Source: Altibacter sp. HG106 | Lineage (GTDB): Bacteria > Bacteroidota > Bacteroidia > Flavobacteriales > Flavobacteriaceae | Assembly (NCBI RefSeq): GCF_028561755.1 | Contig: NZ_JAQQTD010000005.1 | Span: 186,001 to 250,000, forward strand | Direction of reading: 5' to 3' | DNA: 64,000 nucleotides | Part shown: positions 1-8,533 of the stretch, in pieces | Numbering within the stretch: position 1 is the stretch's first letter | Layout: every line of letters starts with the position of its first letter | Made by a program: the position numbers and the translations under genes | The notes under the pieces: model-generated | Told to the model about the DNA's origin: nothing | The model's input: only the letters and a program-made list of their open reading frames with translations | The model's database searches: none

Positions 1-391
1 TGGTACCCGGCATGCCTACGATGGGGAAATCAAACTCATCATTAAAGATTTTAGCTCCTGTGAACGTTCCGTCCCCGCCGATAACAACCATCGCATCAAT
101 CTTTGCTTCGATCAAGCGATCGTACGCTTCCTGTCGTCCTGCTTTGGTTCTAAACTCTTCTGAACGTGCTGATTTCAGGAACGTCCCTCCTTGATTGATA
201 ATATTCTTTACCGAACGAGGGCCCAACTCTTTGAAGTCGCCTTCAATTAAACCTTGCAAGCCCCGATAGACGCCAACACACTCTAAATTATGATACGCAC
301 ACGCCCTTACAACGGCGCGAATAGCAGCATTCATACCGGGGGCATCTCCCCCACTTGTAAGTACTGCAATACGATGTATTTTATTGCTCAT
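1..391 (-). CDS. pfkA: ATP-dependent 6-phosphofructokinase, 5' part (runs off the left edge)
   Basis: Phosphorylates fructose-6-phosphate to fructose-1,6-bisphosphate in cytoplasmic glycolysis. The first 130 codons are present. The translated N-terminus reads MSNKIHRIAVLTSGGDAPGM, the glycine-rich ATP-binding start of the PfkA family, and further on has VVIGGDGTFTGA (the GGDGT phosphate-binding motif) before it is cut by the window edge. The ATG at 389-391 is the first in frame and gives the normal family N-terminus. It lies downstream of the maltose/glucan operon on the same strand but is separated from it by a terminator, so it is probably transcribed independently. Identity is secure; completeness of the 3' part cannot be judged. 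Confidence 0.95.
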   Translation of the reverse strand, partial: MSNKIHRIAVLTSGGDAPGMNAAIRAVVRACAYHNLECVGVYRGLQGLIEGDFKELGPRSVKNIINQGGTFLKSARSEEFRTKAGRQEAYDRLIEAKIDAMVVIGGDGTFTGAKIFNDEFDFPIVGMPGT

Positions 392-459
392 GTAGTGTAA
401 AACTATAGCAATATTTTCATATGACAAACGAGAAAATCATCGATAACGTTTTCGATTTG

Positions 460-495
460 AAAAAAAAATAAGGAAGCCGTAAAATAGTGGCTCCC
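460..495 (-). terminator. Rho-independent terminator of the glucan operon
   Basis: On the minus strand GGGAGCC (495-489) pairs with GGCTTCC (478-472) across a 10-base loop, with one G-T pair, and is followed by TTATTTTTTTT. It sits 7 bp after the stop of the GH13 gene. Confidence 0.8.
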
Positions 496-501
496 TTACT
501 G

Positions 502-1947
502 TTAATTTGATAATATGACGTATTGCCAGGGCGCAAATTCAAGCGTCAAATCGGGAGAAATTTCCATGGATTCTTCCGTCATGAGTTGGGTGTAGTTGCC
601 GGAAGCATTGACGGTAAAGGTGTTGGGTTGCGCATTCAGATTTGCGATATACACGACTTCTCGATCGCCAGATTTTCTTCGGAATGCCAAAAGGTGTTGA
701 TCATCCGAGGTTTCGAGTCGCTCATAGGAAGCCGGTGTTTTCCCTCCAGCCAGCGCAGGATGCGTAGTTTTGAGCTGGCCGAGCATTTCCAACAAGGGCC
801 AAACACGCCCTTTTTCTTTTGGAATGGTATCTTTTTCGAAAAATCGCAATCGCTTGTCCATATCGTATTCTTGCCCGCTGTAGATCAACGGCATTCCGGG
901 CATGGTATAGGTAAGTGCCAACAGGGCATCCTGAGCATCCCCCATGCGTTCATTCACCGTACCATTCCATGAGTTTTCGTCGTGATTGGTCACAAAGTTC
1001 ATCAAGATATCATTGGCCTCCCATTTCTCTTCTCGATCTTTCATATAGGAGTCAAAAGCCGCAACATTTGCTGACCCCTTCGCTATTTCATTCAAAATAT
1101 GATGTCCTTCCCAGGCATACGACATTTCAAACAGATCACCGGTCATGATTTCGGGGATTTCCGCTTCGGCCAACATAAAGATATCTTTCTCCTCACGTAA
1201 TCGGGGAATCGCCTTCTCCCAAAACGCTTGCGGCACGCCGTGAGCTACGTCGCAACGAAACCCATCCACGTCATGTTCGGTAATCCAATACTGCATATCG
1301 GCGATCATGGCTTGTTGCATTTCGGCATTGTCATAATTCAAATCGGCTACGTCGGTCCAGCCCCAGGATTCTCCTTCATTATTCAGCGGATCGATAATTT
1401 CTCCAGCTTCGTTCTGGGTGTAATACTCTGGGTGTTCGGTTATCCAAGGGTGATCCCACCCCGTATGATTAGGAACCCAGTCTAAGATAACATAGATTCC
1501 GTTTTCATGCGCTGTGGTTACCAGTTTATCAAAGTCGGTTTTAGTTCCATACTCCGTATTTACCGCTGTGTAATCGGCCACGGCATAGTAGCTTCCCAGG
1601 TATTTTTTGCGTTCTTCCAGATCTTCAATTTCAGAAACCATCAGATCGCCTTGTGCCTTTCGTTTTTCCATCGAAATGGGGTGAATGGGCATGAGCCAAA
1701 TAATTTGTACGCCAAGATCTTTTAGTTTCGGAATATCGGCAGTGAACGCGTCGAAGGTGCCTTCCGGAGAATATTGCCGAATGTTGGCCTCGTAGATAAC
1801 CGCATTCGACAACACACTGTCGTTAATAGGGGTGTAGCTTGACTGTGGTTCCGTTTCCGTCTCCACCGTTTTTTTAGTTTCATCATTACAAGCCACTATT
1901 CCGAAGAAGAGGACCCATACCATGCAAAAAGAGGAAATCGTTTTCAT
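502..1947 (-). CDS. GH13 alpha-amylase-family lipoprotein
   Basis: Glycoside hydrolase of the alpha-amylase family, expected to cleave or rearrange alpha-1,4-glucans at the cell surface or in the periplasm. The 481-residue protein starts with a lipoprotein signal ending in GIVAC (Cys about residue 20). The GH13 motifs are visible: DWVPNHTG (region I), GFRCDVAHG with the nucleophile Asp (region II), LAEAE with the acid/base Glu (region III) and TNHDENS (region IV). It is the last gene of an operon with the GH65 phosphorylase, 3 bp upstream, and pgmB. This fits extracellular glucan breakdown followed by cytoplasmic maltose phosphorolysis. The exact substrate (starch, maltodextrin or pullulan) cannot be read from the sequence, and no SusC/SusD pair lies within the window. 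Confidence 0.9.
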   Translation of the reverse strand: MKTISSFCMVWVLFFGIVACNDETKKTVETETEPQSSYTPINDSVLSNAVIYEANIRQYSPEGTFDAFTADIPKLKDLGVQIIWLMPIHPISMEKRKAQGDLMVSEIEDLEERKKYLGSYYAVADYTAVNTEYGTKTDFDKLVTTAHENGIYVILDWVPNHTGWDHPWITEHPEYYTQNEAGEIIDPLNNEGESWGWTDVADLNYDNAEMQQAMIADMQYWITEHDVDGFRCDVAHGVPQAFWEKAIPRLREEKDIFMLAEAEIPEIMTGDLFEMSYAWEGHHILNEIAKGSANVAAFDSYMKDREEKWEANDILMNFVTNHDENSWNGTVNERMGDAQDALLALTYTMPGMPLIYSGQEYDMDKRLRFFEKDTIPKEKGRVWPLLEMLGQLKTTHPALAGGKTPASYERLETSDDQHLLAFRRKSGDREVVYIANLNAQPNTFTVNASGNYTQLMTEESMEISPDLTLEFAPWQYVILSN

Positions 1948-1950
1948 ATG

Positions 1951-4257
1951 TTAATATTCAAAGGTTGCATTTGGAAGTAAGGTACATTTTTTTTCGTTTA
2001 TCCAAATCGTTCTCTCGGTATCGCCCCATTGCTGAAGAACAATGCTTTGCTGGGAAACAGTAAGTTGAATAATACTTCCCCGAAAATTGATCTTAAAGGC
2101 GTACGAATCCCATTGCTTGGGAATTCTAGGTTGAAAATAGAGGGTATCGTTTTTAACGCGCATGCCGCCAAAGCCTTCTACGATACTCATCCAGGTGCCA
2201 GCCATACTGGTAATATGGCACCCCTCTTCTACCTCCCTGTTGTAATCATCTAAGTCGAGCCGCGAGGTTCGCAGGTAAAATTCGTATGCTTGCTCCATAC
2301 GTCCCAGTCGAGCTGCCTGAATGCTGTGCACGCAAGGCGATAAAGACGACTCATGGACGGTGAGCGGTTCATAAAAATCAAAATGGCGTTGTAGTGATTC
2401 TTCTGAAAATTGATCTTCGAAAAAGTAGAAGCCTTGCAGCACATCAGCCTGTTTGATGTAGGGAGATCGTAGAATGCGATCCCAGGACCAGTGTTGATTG
2501 ATAGGGCGCTCTTCGGAAGACAAACTGGATGCCGGTCGCAGGTCTTTGTCTAAAAAGCCGTCTTGTTGCAAATACACTTGATGCGCTTCGGAATACGGAA
2601 AATAAACCTGTGAGGCCACGGTTTCCCAATCATTACGTTCTTCAAGTGTGAGTTGGGTATTCTTTGTAATTCGCTCAAATTCCTCAGGATGTTCGCGTTG
2701 GGTGCGGGCTGCCATTTCCGAAGCATAGAGCAAACACCACTTCGCTATAAAGTTGGTATACCAGTTGTTATTAACGTTATTCTCATATTCATTGGGCCCT
2801 GTCACTCCCAACATCACATACTGTTGTTTTTGCTCGCTAAACTGAAAACGTTGTTTCCAAAAACGGGCGATGCCAATGAGAACTTCCAGTCCCATTTCGG
2901 GCAAATAACCCGTATCTCCTGTAAAGCGTTCATAATTAAATATGGCGAAGGCAATGGCCCCGTTCCGATGAATTTCTTCAAAGGTGATTTCCCATTCGTT
3001 GTGGCTTTCCTCTCCGTTCATGGTCACCATTGGATATAAAGCAGCACCGTTTGAAAACCCTAGCTTTTCAGCATTTTCAATTGCTTTGGAAAGGTGATGA
3101 TAGCGATATTCCAATAAAGTACGTGCCACGTCTGCTCCTTTGGTTGCCATATAAAATGGCAAGCAGTAGGCTTCGGTATCCCAATAGGTACTCCCTCCAT
3201 ATTTCTCGCCGGTAAAGCCTTTGGGACCAATATTAAGTCGGGCATCCTTCCCAAGATACGTTTGATTGAGTTGAAAGATGTTGAACCGAATCCCTTGCTG
3301 GGCCCTTACATCGCCCGAAATGGTGATGTCTGCCATATCCCAAATCGTTCGCCAGGCTTCGGTTTGTGATTGAAGTAGTTTATTGAACCCCTGTTTTCTC
3401 GCTTGTTGCGCTACGGTTTTGGCAGCTTCTATAAGATGTTCCTTTTCGTGATGTAAGGTCGTCACATAGCCGCCAAACTTGTATAGGGTAACGGTTTCAT
3501 TTTTGGCTACGGAAAGTTTATGCGTATGCCGGATTTGCGCATCGGTTTGCTGCACCTGCCACGACACCGATTGCCGTTTTCCATTGACGTATAATTCCTT
3601 TTCCATGAAGGTACCTACGCCATATTGCGTTTTTAGTGTTTCTGAAATCACACAGCCAAAAGAATCTTCGGTATGCACTTTTTCAATCTTCCAAAACGGG
3701 TCGTCCCAATTGGAATCCTGATTGGTAATTGCAGCATCGATAAAGGGAGTCACCTCAATGCTCATTCCCTCCTGTAAGGGCTTGATTTCGTACGAAATGG
3801 CTCCCAATTGATCCTCTTCCAAATGAAGAAATCGCGTACTTTGAACCGCGATTTCCGCATCGTTTGGCAGCGTAGCCTGAAAACTACGGCGATACCAGCC
3901 TTCTTTCATATTAAGCTCTCTTCGGAAGTGGGTCACCTTTTTACAGCTAAAAAGATCTAAAAGCACACCGTCCACCCTGACATCGATACCGATCCAATTG
4001 GGAGCGTTTAAAACTTTGGCAAAGTATTCGGGGTAGCCATTCTTCCACCACCCTACCCGTGTTTTGTCTGGGTAATAGACCCCGGCAATATAACTCCCCT
4101 GAAAGGTTGGGCCGGTGTAGGTCTCTTCGAAATTGGCGCGCTGTCCCATAGCACCGTTCCCGATACTAAACAAGCTTTCTGAAGATTTCACGAGTTCGGG
4201 GTCAAAACCTTCTTCGATAAGACACCACGGGTCTGGTTGAATATATTCTTGATTCAA
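1951..4257 (-). CDS. Glycoside hydrolase family 65 phosphorylase (maltose phosphorylase type)
   Basis: Cytoplasmic phosphorylase that cleaves an alpha-glucosyl disaccharide with inorganic phosphate to give beta-glucose-1-phosphate and glucose. The 768 residues match the usual GH65 length. N-terminal beta-sandwich features include SLFSIGNGAMGQRANFEE near residue 30. The catalytic-acid motif GVTGPNEYENNVNNNWY is near residue 485, with GEKYGGSTYWDTEAYCLPF upstream of it. No signal peptide is present. The downstream partner pgmB uses exactly the product beta-glucose-1-phosphate, which supports a maltose-phosphorylase-like role; kojibiose, trehalose or nigerose specificity cannot be excluded. The start ATG lies 18 bp after the pgmB stop. 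Confidence 0.9.
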   Translation of the reverse strand: MNQEYIQPDPWCLIEEGFDPELVKSSESLFSIGNGAMGQRANFEETYTGPTFQGSYIAGVYYPDKTRVGWWKNGYPEYFAKVLNAPNWIGIDVRVDGVLLDLFSCKKVTHFRRELNMKEGWYRRSFQATLPNDAEIAVQSTRFLHLEEDQLGAISYEIKPLQEGMSIEVTPFIDAAITNQDSNWDDPFWKIEKVHTEDSFGCVISETLKTQYGVGTFMEKELYVNGKRQSVSWQVQQTDAQIRHTHKLSVAKNETVTLYKFGGYVTTLHHEKEHLIEAAKTVAQQARKQGFNKLLQSQTEAWRTIWDMADITISGDVRAQQGIRFNIFQLNQTYLGKDARLNIGPKGFTGEKYGGSTYWDTEAYCLPFYMATKGADVARTLLEYRYHHLSKAIENAEKLGFSNGAALYPMVTMNGEESHNEWEITFEEIHRNGAIAFAIFNYERFTGDTGYLPEMGLEVLIGIARFWKQRFQFSEQKQQYVMLGVTGPNEYENNVNNNWYTNFIAKWCLLYASEMAARTQREHPEEFERITKNTQLTLEERNDWETVASQVYFPYSEAHQVYLQQDGFLDKDLRPASSLSSEERPINQHWSWDRILRSPYIKQADVLQGFYFFEDQFSEESLQRHFDFYEPLTVHESSLSPCVHSIQAARLGRMEQAYEFYLRTSRLDLDDYNREVEEGCHITSMAGTWMSIVEGFGGMRVKNDTLYFQPRIPKQWDSYAFKINFRGSIIQLTVSQQSIVLQQWGDTERTIWINEKKCTLLPNATFEY

Positions 4258-4275
4258 AGTAACAACAATTAAAAG

Positions 4276-4932
4276 TTAGTGATGAATAAGGGCTTCCAAT
4301 TCGGGATTGGGAAGCTCGGTAAAGGTGGCAATGACGCGATTAGCCTGCTGCAGTATATTTGAGTTGCCCACACCAATGCTCATCATTTTGGCCGTATTGG
4401 CTGCTTGTATTCCTGCCAGTGAGTCTTCAAAAACGATACAATTTTCAGGCGCCATTCCTAATTGTTCGGCGGCCACCATAAAAACTTCCGGGCTTGGTTT
4501 TGCTTTGGTTACATTGGTGCCATCTACAATAGCATCGAACAGTTCGAATAGTCCAGTTTTATGTAAAATCAATCGCGCATTCTTGCTGGCTGACCCCAAG
4601 GCAAGAGGTTGCTGTTGTTCCTTTAGAAAATACAGCACACGCTTCACATCCGGCAAGAGTTCGTCCTCAGACATGGTTTCGATATAGGTCAGGTATTCTT
4701 TATTCTTTTTTTGCAATTGCCGATTGAATTCTTCTTCGGTAAGAGAAACGCCGCCCCATGCTAAAATTTTTTCCAGAGAGCGCACCCTACTCACGCCTTT
4801 GAGCTCTTCATTTTGTGTTTCGGTAAAAGAAATTCCTAATTCCTGTGCTAATTGTTGCCAGGCTAAATAGTGATATTTAGCTGTATCGACGATCACTCCA
4901 TCTAAATCGAAAATAAATCCTTTTGTACTCAT
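4276..4932 (-). CDS. pgmB: Beta-phosphoglucomutase (HAD family)
   Basis: Converts beta-glucose-1-phosphate to glucose-6-phosphate, linking maltose phosphorolysis to glycolysis. The 218-residue HAD protein has the nucleophile motif FDLDGVIVDT at the N-terminus, GSASKNA (motif II), KAKPSPEVF (motif III Lys region) and VFEDSLAGIQAA (motif IV). The cap segment KGVSRVRSLEKIL is characteristic of beta-PGM. It is the first gene of the pgmB-GH65-GH13 operon. A TAGCTTTG -7 box lies 23 bp upstream of the ATG at 4930-4932. Confidence 0.93.
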   Translation of the reverse strand: MSTKGFIFDLDGVIVDTAKYHYLAWQQLAQELGISFTETQNEELKGVSRVRSLEKILAWGGVSLTEEEFNRQLQKKNKEYLTYIETMSEDELLPDVKRVLYFLKEQQQPLALGSASKNARLILHKTGLFELFDAIVDGTNVTKAKPSPEVFMVAAEQLGMAPENCIVFEDSLAGIQAANTAKMMSIGVGNSNILQQANRVIATFTELPNPELEALIHH

Positions 4933-4955
4933 ATTCTTCTTACTTCCCGCTGTTT

Positions 4956-5023
4956 CAAAGCTAATGAAATGCCTAGTTTTTTTGAAAATTTTTGAGATTT
5001 TCTCAAAATACGTGTAAATACGT
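4956..5023 (-). promoter_or_regulatory. Promoter and candidate operators of the pgmB-GH65-GH13 operon
   Basis: Minus-strand -7 box TAGCTTTG occupies 4963-4956; no clear -33 TTG is seen. Upstream lies a perfect 8-bp-arm palindrome TTTTGAGA-TTT-TCTCAAAA (4990-5008), centred 43 bp from the last base of the -7 box. Beyond it is an octamer AAATACGT repeated directly at 5006-5013 and 5016-5023, one helical turn apart. These are plausible sites for a maltose regulator of SusR or LacI type. That regulator is not in the window. Confidence 0.45.
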
Positions 5024-5055
5024 ATATACTTATTGCGAAGGTTGTCTTATATTTG

Positions 5056-5186
5056 AGGTATGAATTAGTGAATGGTATCGTTATTGATTTTTTGTGGGGA
5101 TAAAAAATTTTATCGATACAACTTTAAAATTTACTAAGTTAGGTTTGTTAAAAGCGTCCCGTTTTCACGGGACGCTTCTTTTTTTG
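5056..5186 (+). ncRNA. Candidate small RNA (hairpin plus terminator), hypothetical
   Basis: The plus strand has a TATATTTG -7-like box at 5048-5055. It is followed by a long imperfect hairpin with outer stem GTATCG (5075-5080) / CGATAC (5114-5119) and inner stem ATTTTTT (5087-5093) / AAAAAAT (5102-5108), and then by a strong terminator at 5152-5185. No open reading frame fits. The -33 TTG is missing at the expected distance, so transcription is uncertain. The terminator alone is explained by dsbD ending nearby. Confidence 0.25.
5152..5185. terminator. Strong hairpin terminator after dsbD
   Basis: AAGCGTCCCGT (5152-5162), loop TTTC, ACGGGACGCTT (5167-5177). The plus side continues with CTTTTTTTG, the better U-tract. 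The minus side continues with TTTTAAC and would terminate the dsbD operon, whose stop is at 5209. Confidence 0.85.
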
Positions 5187-5208
5187 ACAGCCACTAACAA
5201 CCCGTACA

Positions 5209-7203
5209 TCAGGGCGTTACTTCCGATGAAAAATTTTCCAGTCCTTTTTCGAGCCAGAATAAGTACTCATCTGCATCTGGGGTATATCCCACAGGCTTAT
5301 TTAGAAGCGTTAGGTTCTCATCTAACAGCACATAATACGGCTGAGAATTATTTTTAAAATTGACCGTTTGAAACGTCGCCCACTTGTCCCCAACCGTCTT
5401 GATGCGTTTGGTACCGCCGGTAGGCTTTAGAAAATTAAAGCGTTCTTCTTCTGAAAGCGCCTTCCGATCATCCACATAGAGTGAAATAAGAATGTACTCT
5501 TCGTTGATGGTTTGAAAGATATCTTCTCGACTCCACACCTGTTCTTCCATTTTTCGGCAGTTTACACAGGCCCAACCGGTAAAATCTATCATCACAGGTT
5601 TTCCTTCGGCCTTGGCGGCCGCCATTCCATTGTCGAAGTCTTTATAGGCTGTGAGCCCCAGGGGTGCTTCGGTGTCTTTGTCATACAAGCTGTAAAACAA
5701 GGGCGGCGGAAATCCGCTCAACAGCTTCAGGTTGGCGTAGCTAGAATTGGTTAATCCCGGAACCAGGTACAACATAAAGGCAAAGCTTGCCACTCCAATG
5801 ACGATGTTACCGAGCGGTGGACGTCGCCGCGGACCGTCATGTGGGAATCGAATGATTCCGAAGAGATACAAGGCCATTCCAAGGGCGCAGAGTATCCAAA
5901 TGGCAATAAATACTTCACGTTTCAAGATTCCCCAGTGCTCGACGAGATCGGCATTGGATAGGAATTTAAATGCCAATCCAAGCTCGATAAAACCAAGCAC
6001 TACTTTTACGGTATTGAGCCAGCCACCACTTTTGGGAAGCGAATTTAACCAATTTGGAAATAAGGCAAATAAGGCGAATGGAAGCGCTAGCGCAAGCCCA
6101 AATCCTCCCATCCCCATGGTGAGTTGCCACGCACCGCCATCGCTGGTAAGTGACCCCCCTAATAAGGTACCCAGTATAGGCCCTGTACACGAAAAGGAAA
6201 CGATTGCTAGGGTAAGCGCCATGAAAAAGATGCCTACGATACCGCCGATACTTGTCGCTTTGTCATCCATCTTGGCGCCCCAGGATTGTGGAAGCGTTAA
6301 TTCGAAATATCCGAAGAACGAAAATGCGAAGACCATAAAGATCACAAAGAAGATGATGTTTAAGGTGACGTTAGTTGAAATATTGTTAAGGATCTCCGGG
6401 TTGAGGGAATCCAATAGGTGAAACGGGATGCTTAAGATCACGTAAATGATGAAGATGAACAATCCGTACATAACCGCGTTTACGAGTCCGGTACGCTTAT
6501 TTTGCGCGCTTTTCGTAAAGAAAGATACGGTTAAAGGAATCATGGGAAATACGCAGGGCGTTAGCAAGGCAATGAGTCCGCCTACAAAACCCAACAGGAA
6601 AATAGAGAGATAGCTTTGTTCTTTTTCTTCGGCAGATTCAAACTTCTCGCGCCCTTGTATGTCGATGGTAAGCGCGGCAGATTTTTCCAAATCGTCCTCG
6701 GTAATTTCAGCCTCGTTTTTAGTAGCTGTTCCCGAAGCGACATCCACGGTGAAGGTCTTCGTTTCAGGGGGCAGACATTTTTCGTCATCACACACCGAAT
6801 AGAACACATCCACAGAAATTTCTTTGCTCGCATCAATGATATCAATAGGTTGGATGAACATGGCTTTTTCTTCAAAAAAGACCACGTCTATTTCAAAAAC
6901 AGGGTCGAACACCGGTGCTATGTCTGGTTCCTGTGTATCGCCTACCAGGGTGAAGGTTTCTTCAGAATTATTATAGGTAAACTCGGTTGCAATCGGGCCT
7001 ACGAATTCTTCTCCAAACTGTTTCTGACTGTACAAATGCCACCCTTCATCAATGGTGGCTTTAATTAAGATATTGTAGCGGGTTTCGGATTCTTTCTCCA
7101 AAGATACCTTCCAGGAAACAGGGTCAGAGAACTCTTGTGCTCCCACCCATGGCGCTATAAACAGCAACATTATTACTCCTACTACTATATTTTTTAACTT
7201 CAT
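5209..7203 (-). CDS. dsbD: DsbD-type thiol:disulfide interchange protein
   Basis: Passes electrons from cytoplasmic thioredoxin across the inner membrane to periplasmic disulfide partners. The 664 residues show, in order: a signal peptide ending near GAQEF; a periplasmic DsbC/DsbD-N-like beta domain (about 25-170) with CDDEKCLPP; about eight membrane segments (about 200-480) including LTPCVFPMIPLTVSFF and the paired VSFSCTGPILGTLLGG, the two transmembrane redox Cys; and a C-terminal thioredoxin-like domain with GWACVNCRKME (Cys-X2-Cys). Its ATG overlaps the tilS stop by 4 bp (ATGA), so the two are translationally coupled. Confidence 0.92.
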   Translation of the reverse strand: MKLKNIVVGVIMLLFIAPWVGAQEFSDPVSWKVSLEKESETRYNILIKATIDEGWHLYSQKQFGEEFVGPIATEFTYNNSEETFTLVGDTQEPDIAPVFDPVFEIDVVFFEEKAMFIQPIDIIDASKEISVDVFYSVCDDEKCLPPETKTFTVDVASGTATKNEAEITEDDLEKSAALTIDIQGREKFESAEEKEQSYLSIFLLGFVGGLIALLTPCVFPMIPLTVSFFTKSAQNKRTGLVNAVMYGLFIFIIYVILSIPFHLLDSLNPEILNNISTNVTLNIIFFVIFMVFAFSFFGYFELTLPQSWGAKMDDKATSIGGIVGIFFMALTLAIVSFSCTGPILGTLLGGSLTSDGGAWQLTMGMGGFGLALALPFALFALFPNWLNSLPKSGGWLNTVKVVLGFIELGLAFKFLSNADLVEHWGILKREVFIAIWILCALGMALYLFGIIRFPHDGPRRRPPLGNIVIGVASFAFMLYLVPGLTNSSYANLKLLSGFPPPLFYSLYDKDTEAPLGLTAYKDFDNGMAAAKAEGKPVMIDFTGWACVNCRKMEEQVWSREDIFQTINEEYILISLYVDDRKALSEEERFNFLKPTGGTKRIKTVGDKWATFQTVNFKNNSQPYYVLLDENLTLLNKPVGYTPDADEYLFWLEKGLENFSSEVTP

Positions 7204-8507
7204 AGTACGCGTGTAATTTTTAATAATTCGGTTGTATTCCGGGTTACTTTAAAGCGCTCATCGAGTCGCTGACTCACTACCCAAACGATCTTTTCTTCGC
7301 TGCAAAGCACCCAAATTTGTTCTTTCTCTGCCAAAGATAACTTTTCATCTTTAAAAAATTTACTCAGCTTCTTCTTTCCTTTCATTCCGAAGGGGTAAAA
7401 CACATCTCCCGATCTCCATTTTCTCAAGGTAAGGGGAAACTCAAGATGTTCCTTATCTACAAAAACGGTATGCGCGTTGGTCACCTCAAAATGAGGTGCG
7501 CTCGTAAAACGAAGATGTATGGGTGCTGTTATTTCTGTCGCCGTTTCAGGAATTGTTTTTTCAGTATTGACTTCGGAAGGTATCTCGGTAAGCAACAATA
7601 GGGTGCGATCCTTTAGCAGTCGGTGTGTCTCTGAAAACACTTGTTTTCCGCTTTGTGACTCTAATAACGAATAAATGTCTTCCCAGGCGGTAAAACCGAA
7701 GGGATGAAGCAATTCATACAGTAACGCCCTGGTGTTGGGCAGTTCTTGTAGTTTTTCAATAGAAAGCGCGTAGCCATCTGCTTGTTGGGTCACCACCAAA
7801 TTGTACACCAGGGTCATATAATCTTCTATTAAGGCATGAGCGCTCTTGAGCCGCTGTTCGGTTGTGGCAATGGCATCCAATAGATTTGGAGTGATTTCCT
7901 TCCAGGCCGGAACGACCTTATGGCGCAGGGCGTTTCGTAAGTATTTCGATTCAGCATTACTGCTGTCCTCACGCCAATACAATCCTTCTTCCTTGGCATA
8001 GGCTAAAATTTCGGCTCTAGAAAAGGGTAGTAAAGGGCGCAAGATGTGAGCGTGCTGCTGCGGAATACCCGTTAGGCCTCGTAGGCCGGTACCACGTCCC
8101 GCATTGATCAAAAAAGTTTCCAAGGAATCATCGGCGTGATGCGCGGTTAAGATAAAATCTACCTTCTCTTGTTGGAGGAGTTCGTCGAACCAGTTATAAC
8201 GGAGCTCCCGTGCCGCCATTTGGATAGAGCGTTTATGGTCGGTTGCATAGGTTTCCGTAGAAAACGACTCGTGGTATACTCTAACGGAATACTGCTCAGC
8301 CAGTTGTGTAACGAAGGCAGCGTCCTCGTCGCTTTCGGTTCCGCGGAGGTTAAAATTGCAATGAAGTAAGGAAATATCGTATCCTAATTGATGCGTCAAA
8401 AACGCCAGCGTCACACTATCGAGTCCGCCACTACAAGCCACTCCCACTCTTTTTTGATAGAGGTCAGGAAAAGTTTTTAAAAGGTGTTTCTGAAAGGCGT
8501 TTTTCAT
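7200..8507 (-). CDS. tilS: tRNA(Ile)-lysidine synthase
   Basis: Attaches lysine to C34 of the CAU-anticodon tRNA-Ile so that it reads AUA. The 435-residue protein contains the PP-loop motif VACSGGLDSVTLAFLTH near residue 22, TAHHADDSLETFLINAGRGTG, and the C-terminal TilS domain with WRSGDVFYPFGMKGKKKLSKF. The reading frame is open further upstream to an ATG at 8579, but that start would overlap pabB and add residues unlike the family. MKNAFQKHLLKTF at 8507 is chosen because the PP-loop then falls at the normal distance. It sits 26 bp after pabB and overlaps dsbD by 4 bp. Confidence 0.94.
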   Translation of the reverse strand: MKNAFQKHLLKTFPDLYQKRVGVACSGGLDSVTLAFLTHQLGYDISLLHCNFNLRGTESDEDAAFVTQLAEQYSVRVYHESFSTETYATDHKRSIQMAARELRYNWFDELLQQEKVDFILTAHHADDSLETFLINAGRGTGLRGLTGIPQQHAHILRPLLPFSRAEILAYAKEEGLYWREDSSNAESKYLRNALRHKVVPAWKEITPNLLDAIATTEQRLKSAHALIEDYMTLVYNLVVTQQADGYALSIEKLQELPNTRALLYELLHPFGFTAWEDIYSLLESQSGKQVFSETHRLLKDRTLLLLTEIPSEVNTEKTIPETATEITAPIHLRFTSAPHFEVTNAHTVFVDKEHLEFPLTLRKWRSGDVFYPFGMKGKKKLSKFFKDEKLSLAEKEQIWVLCSEEKIVWVVSQRLDERFKVTRNTTELLKITRVL

Positions 8508-8533
8508 ATAGTACAAATATAGGCGTTGGCCAT

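Noticed and set aside
5747-6421. Long open frame on the plus strand opposite dsbD
   Set aside because: It is the antisense shadow of the dsbD membrane segments; the translation is low-complexity and has no family features.
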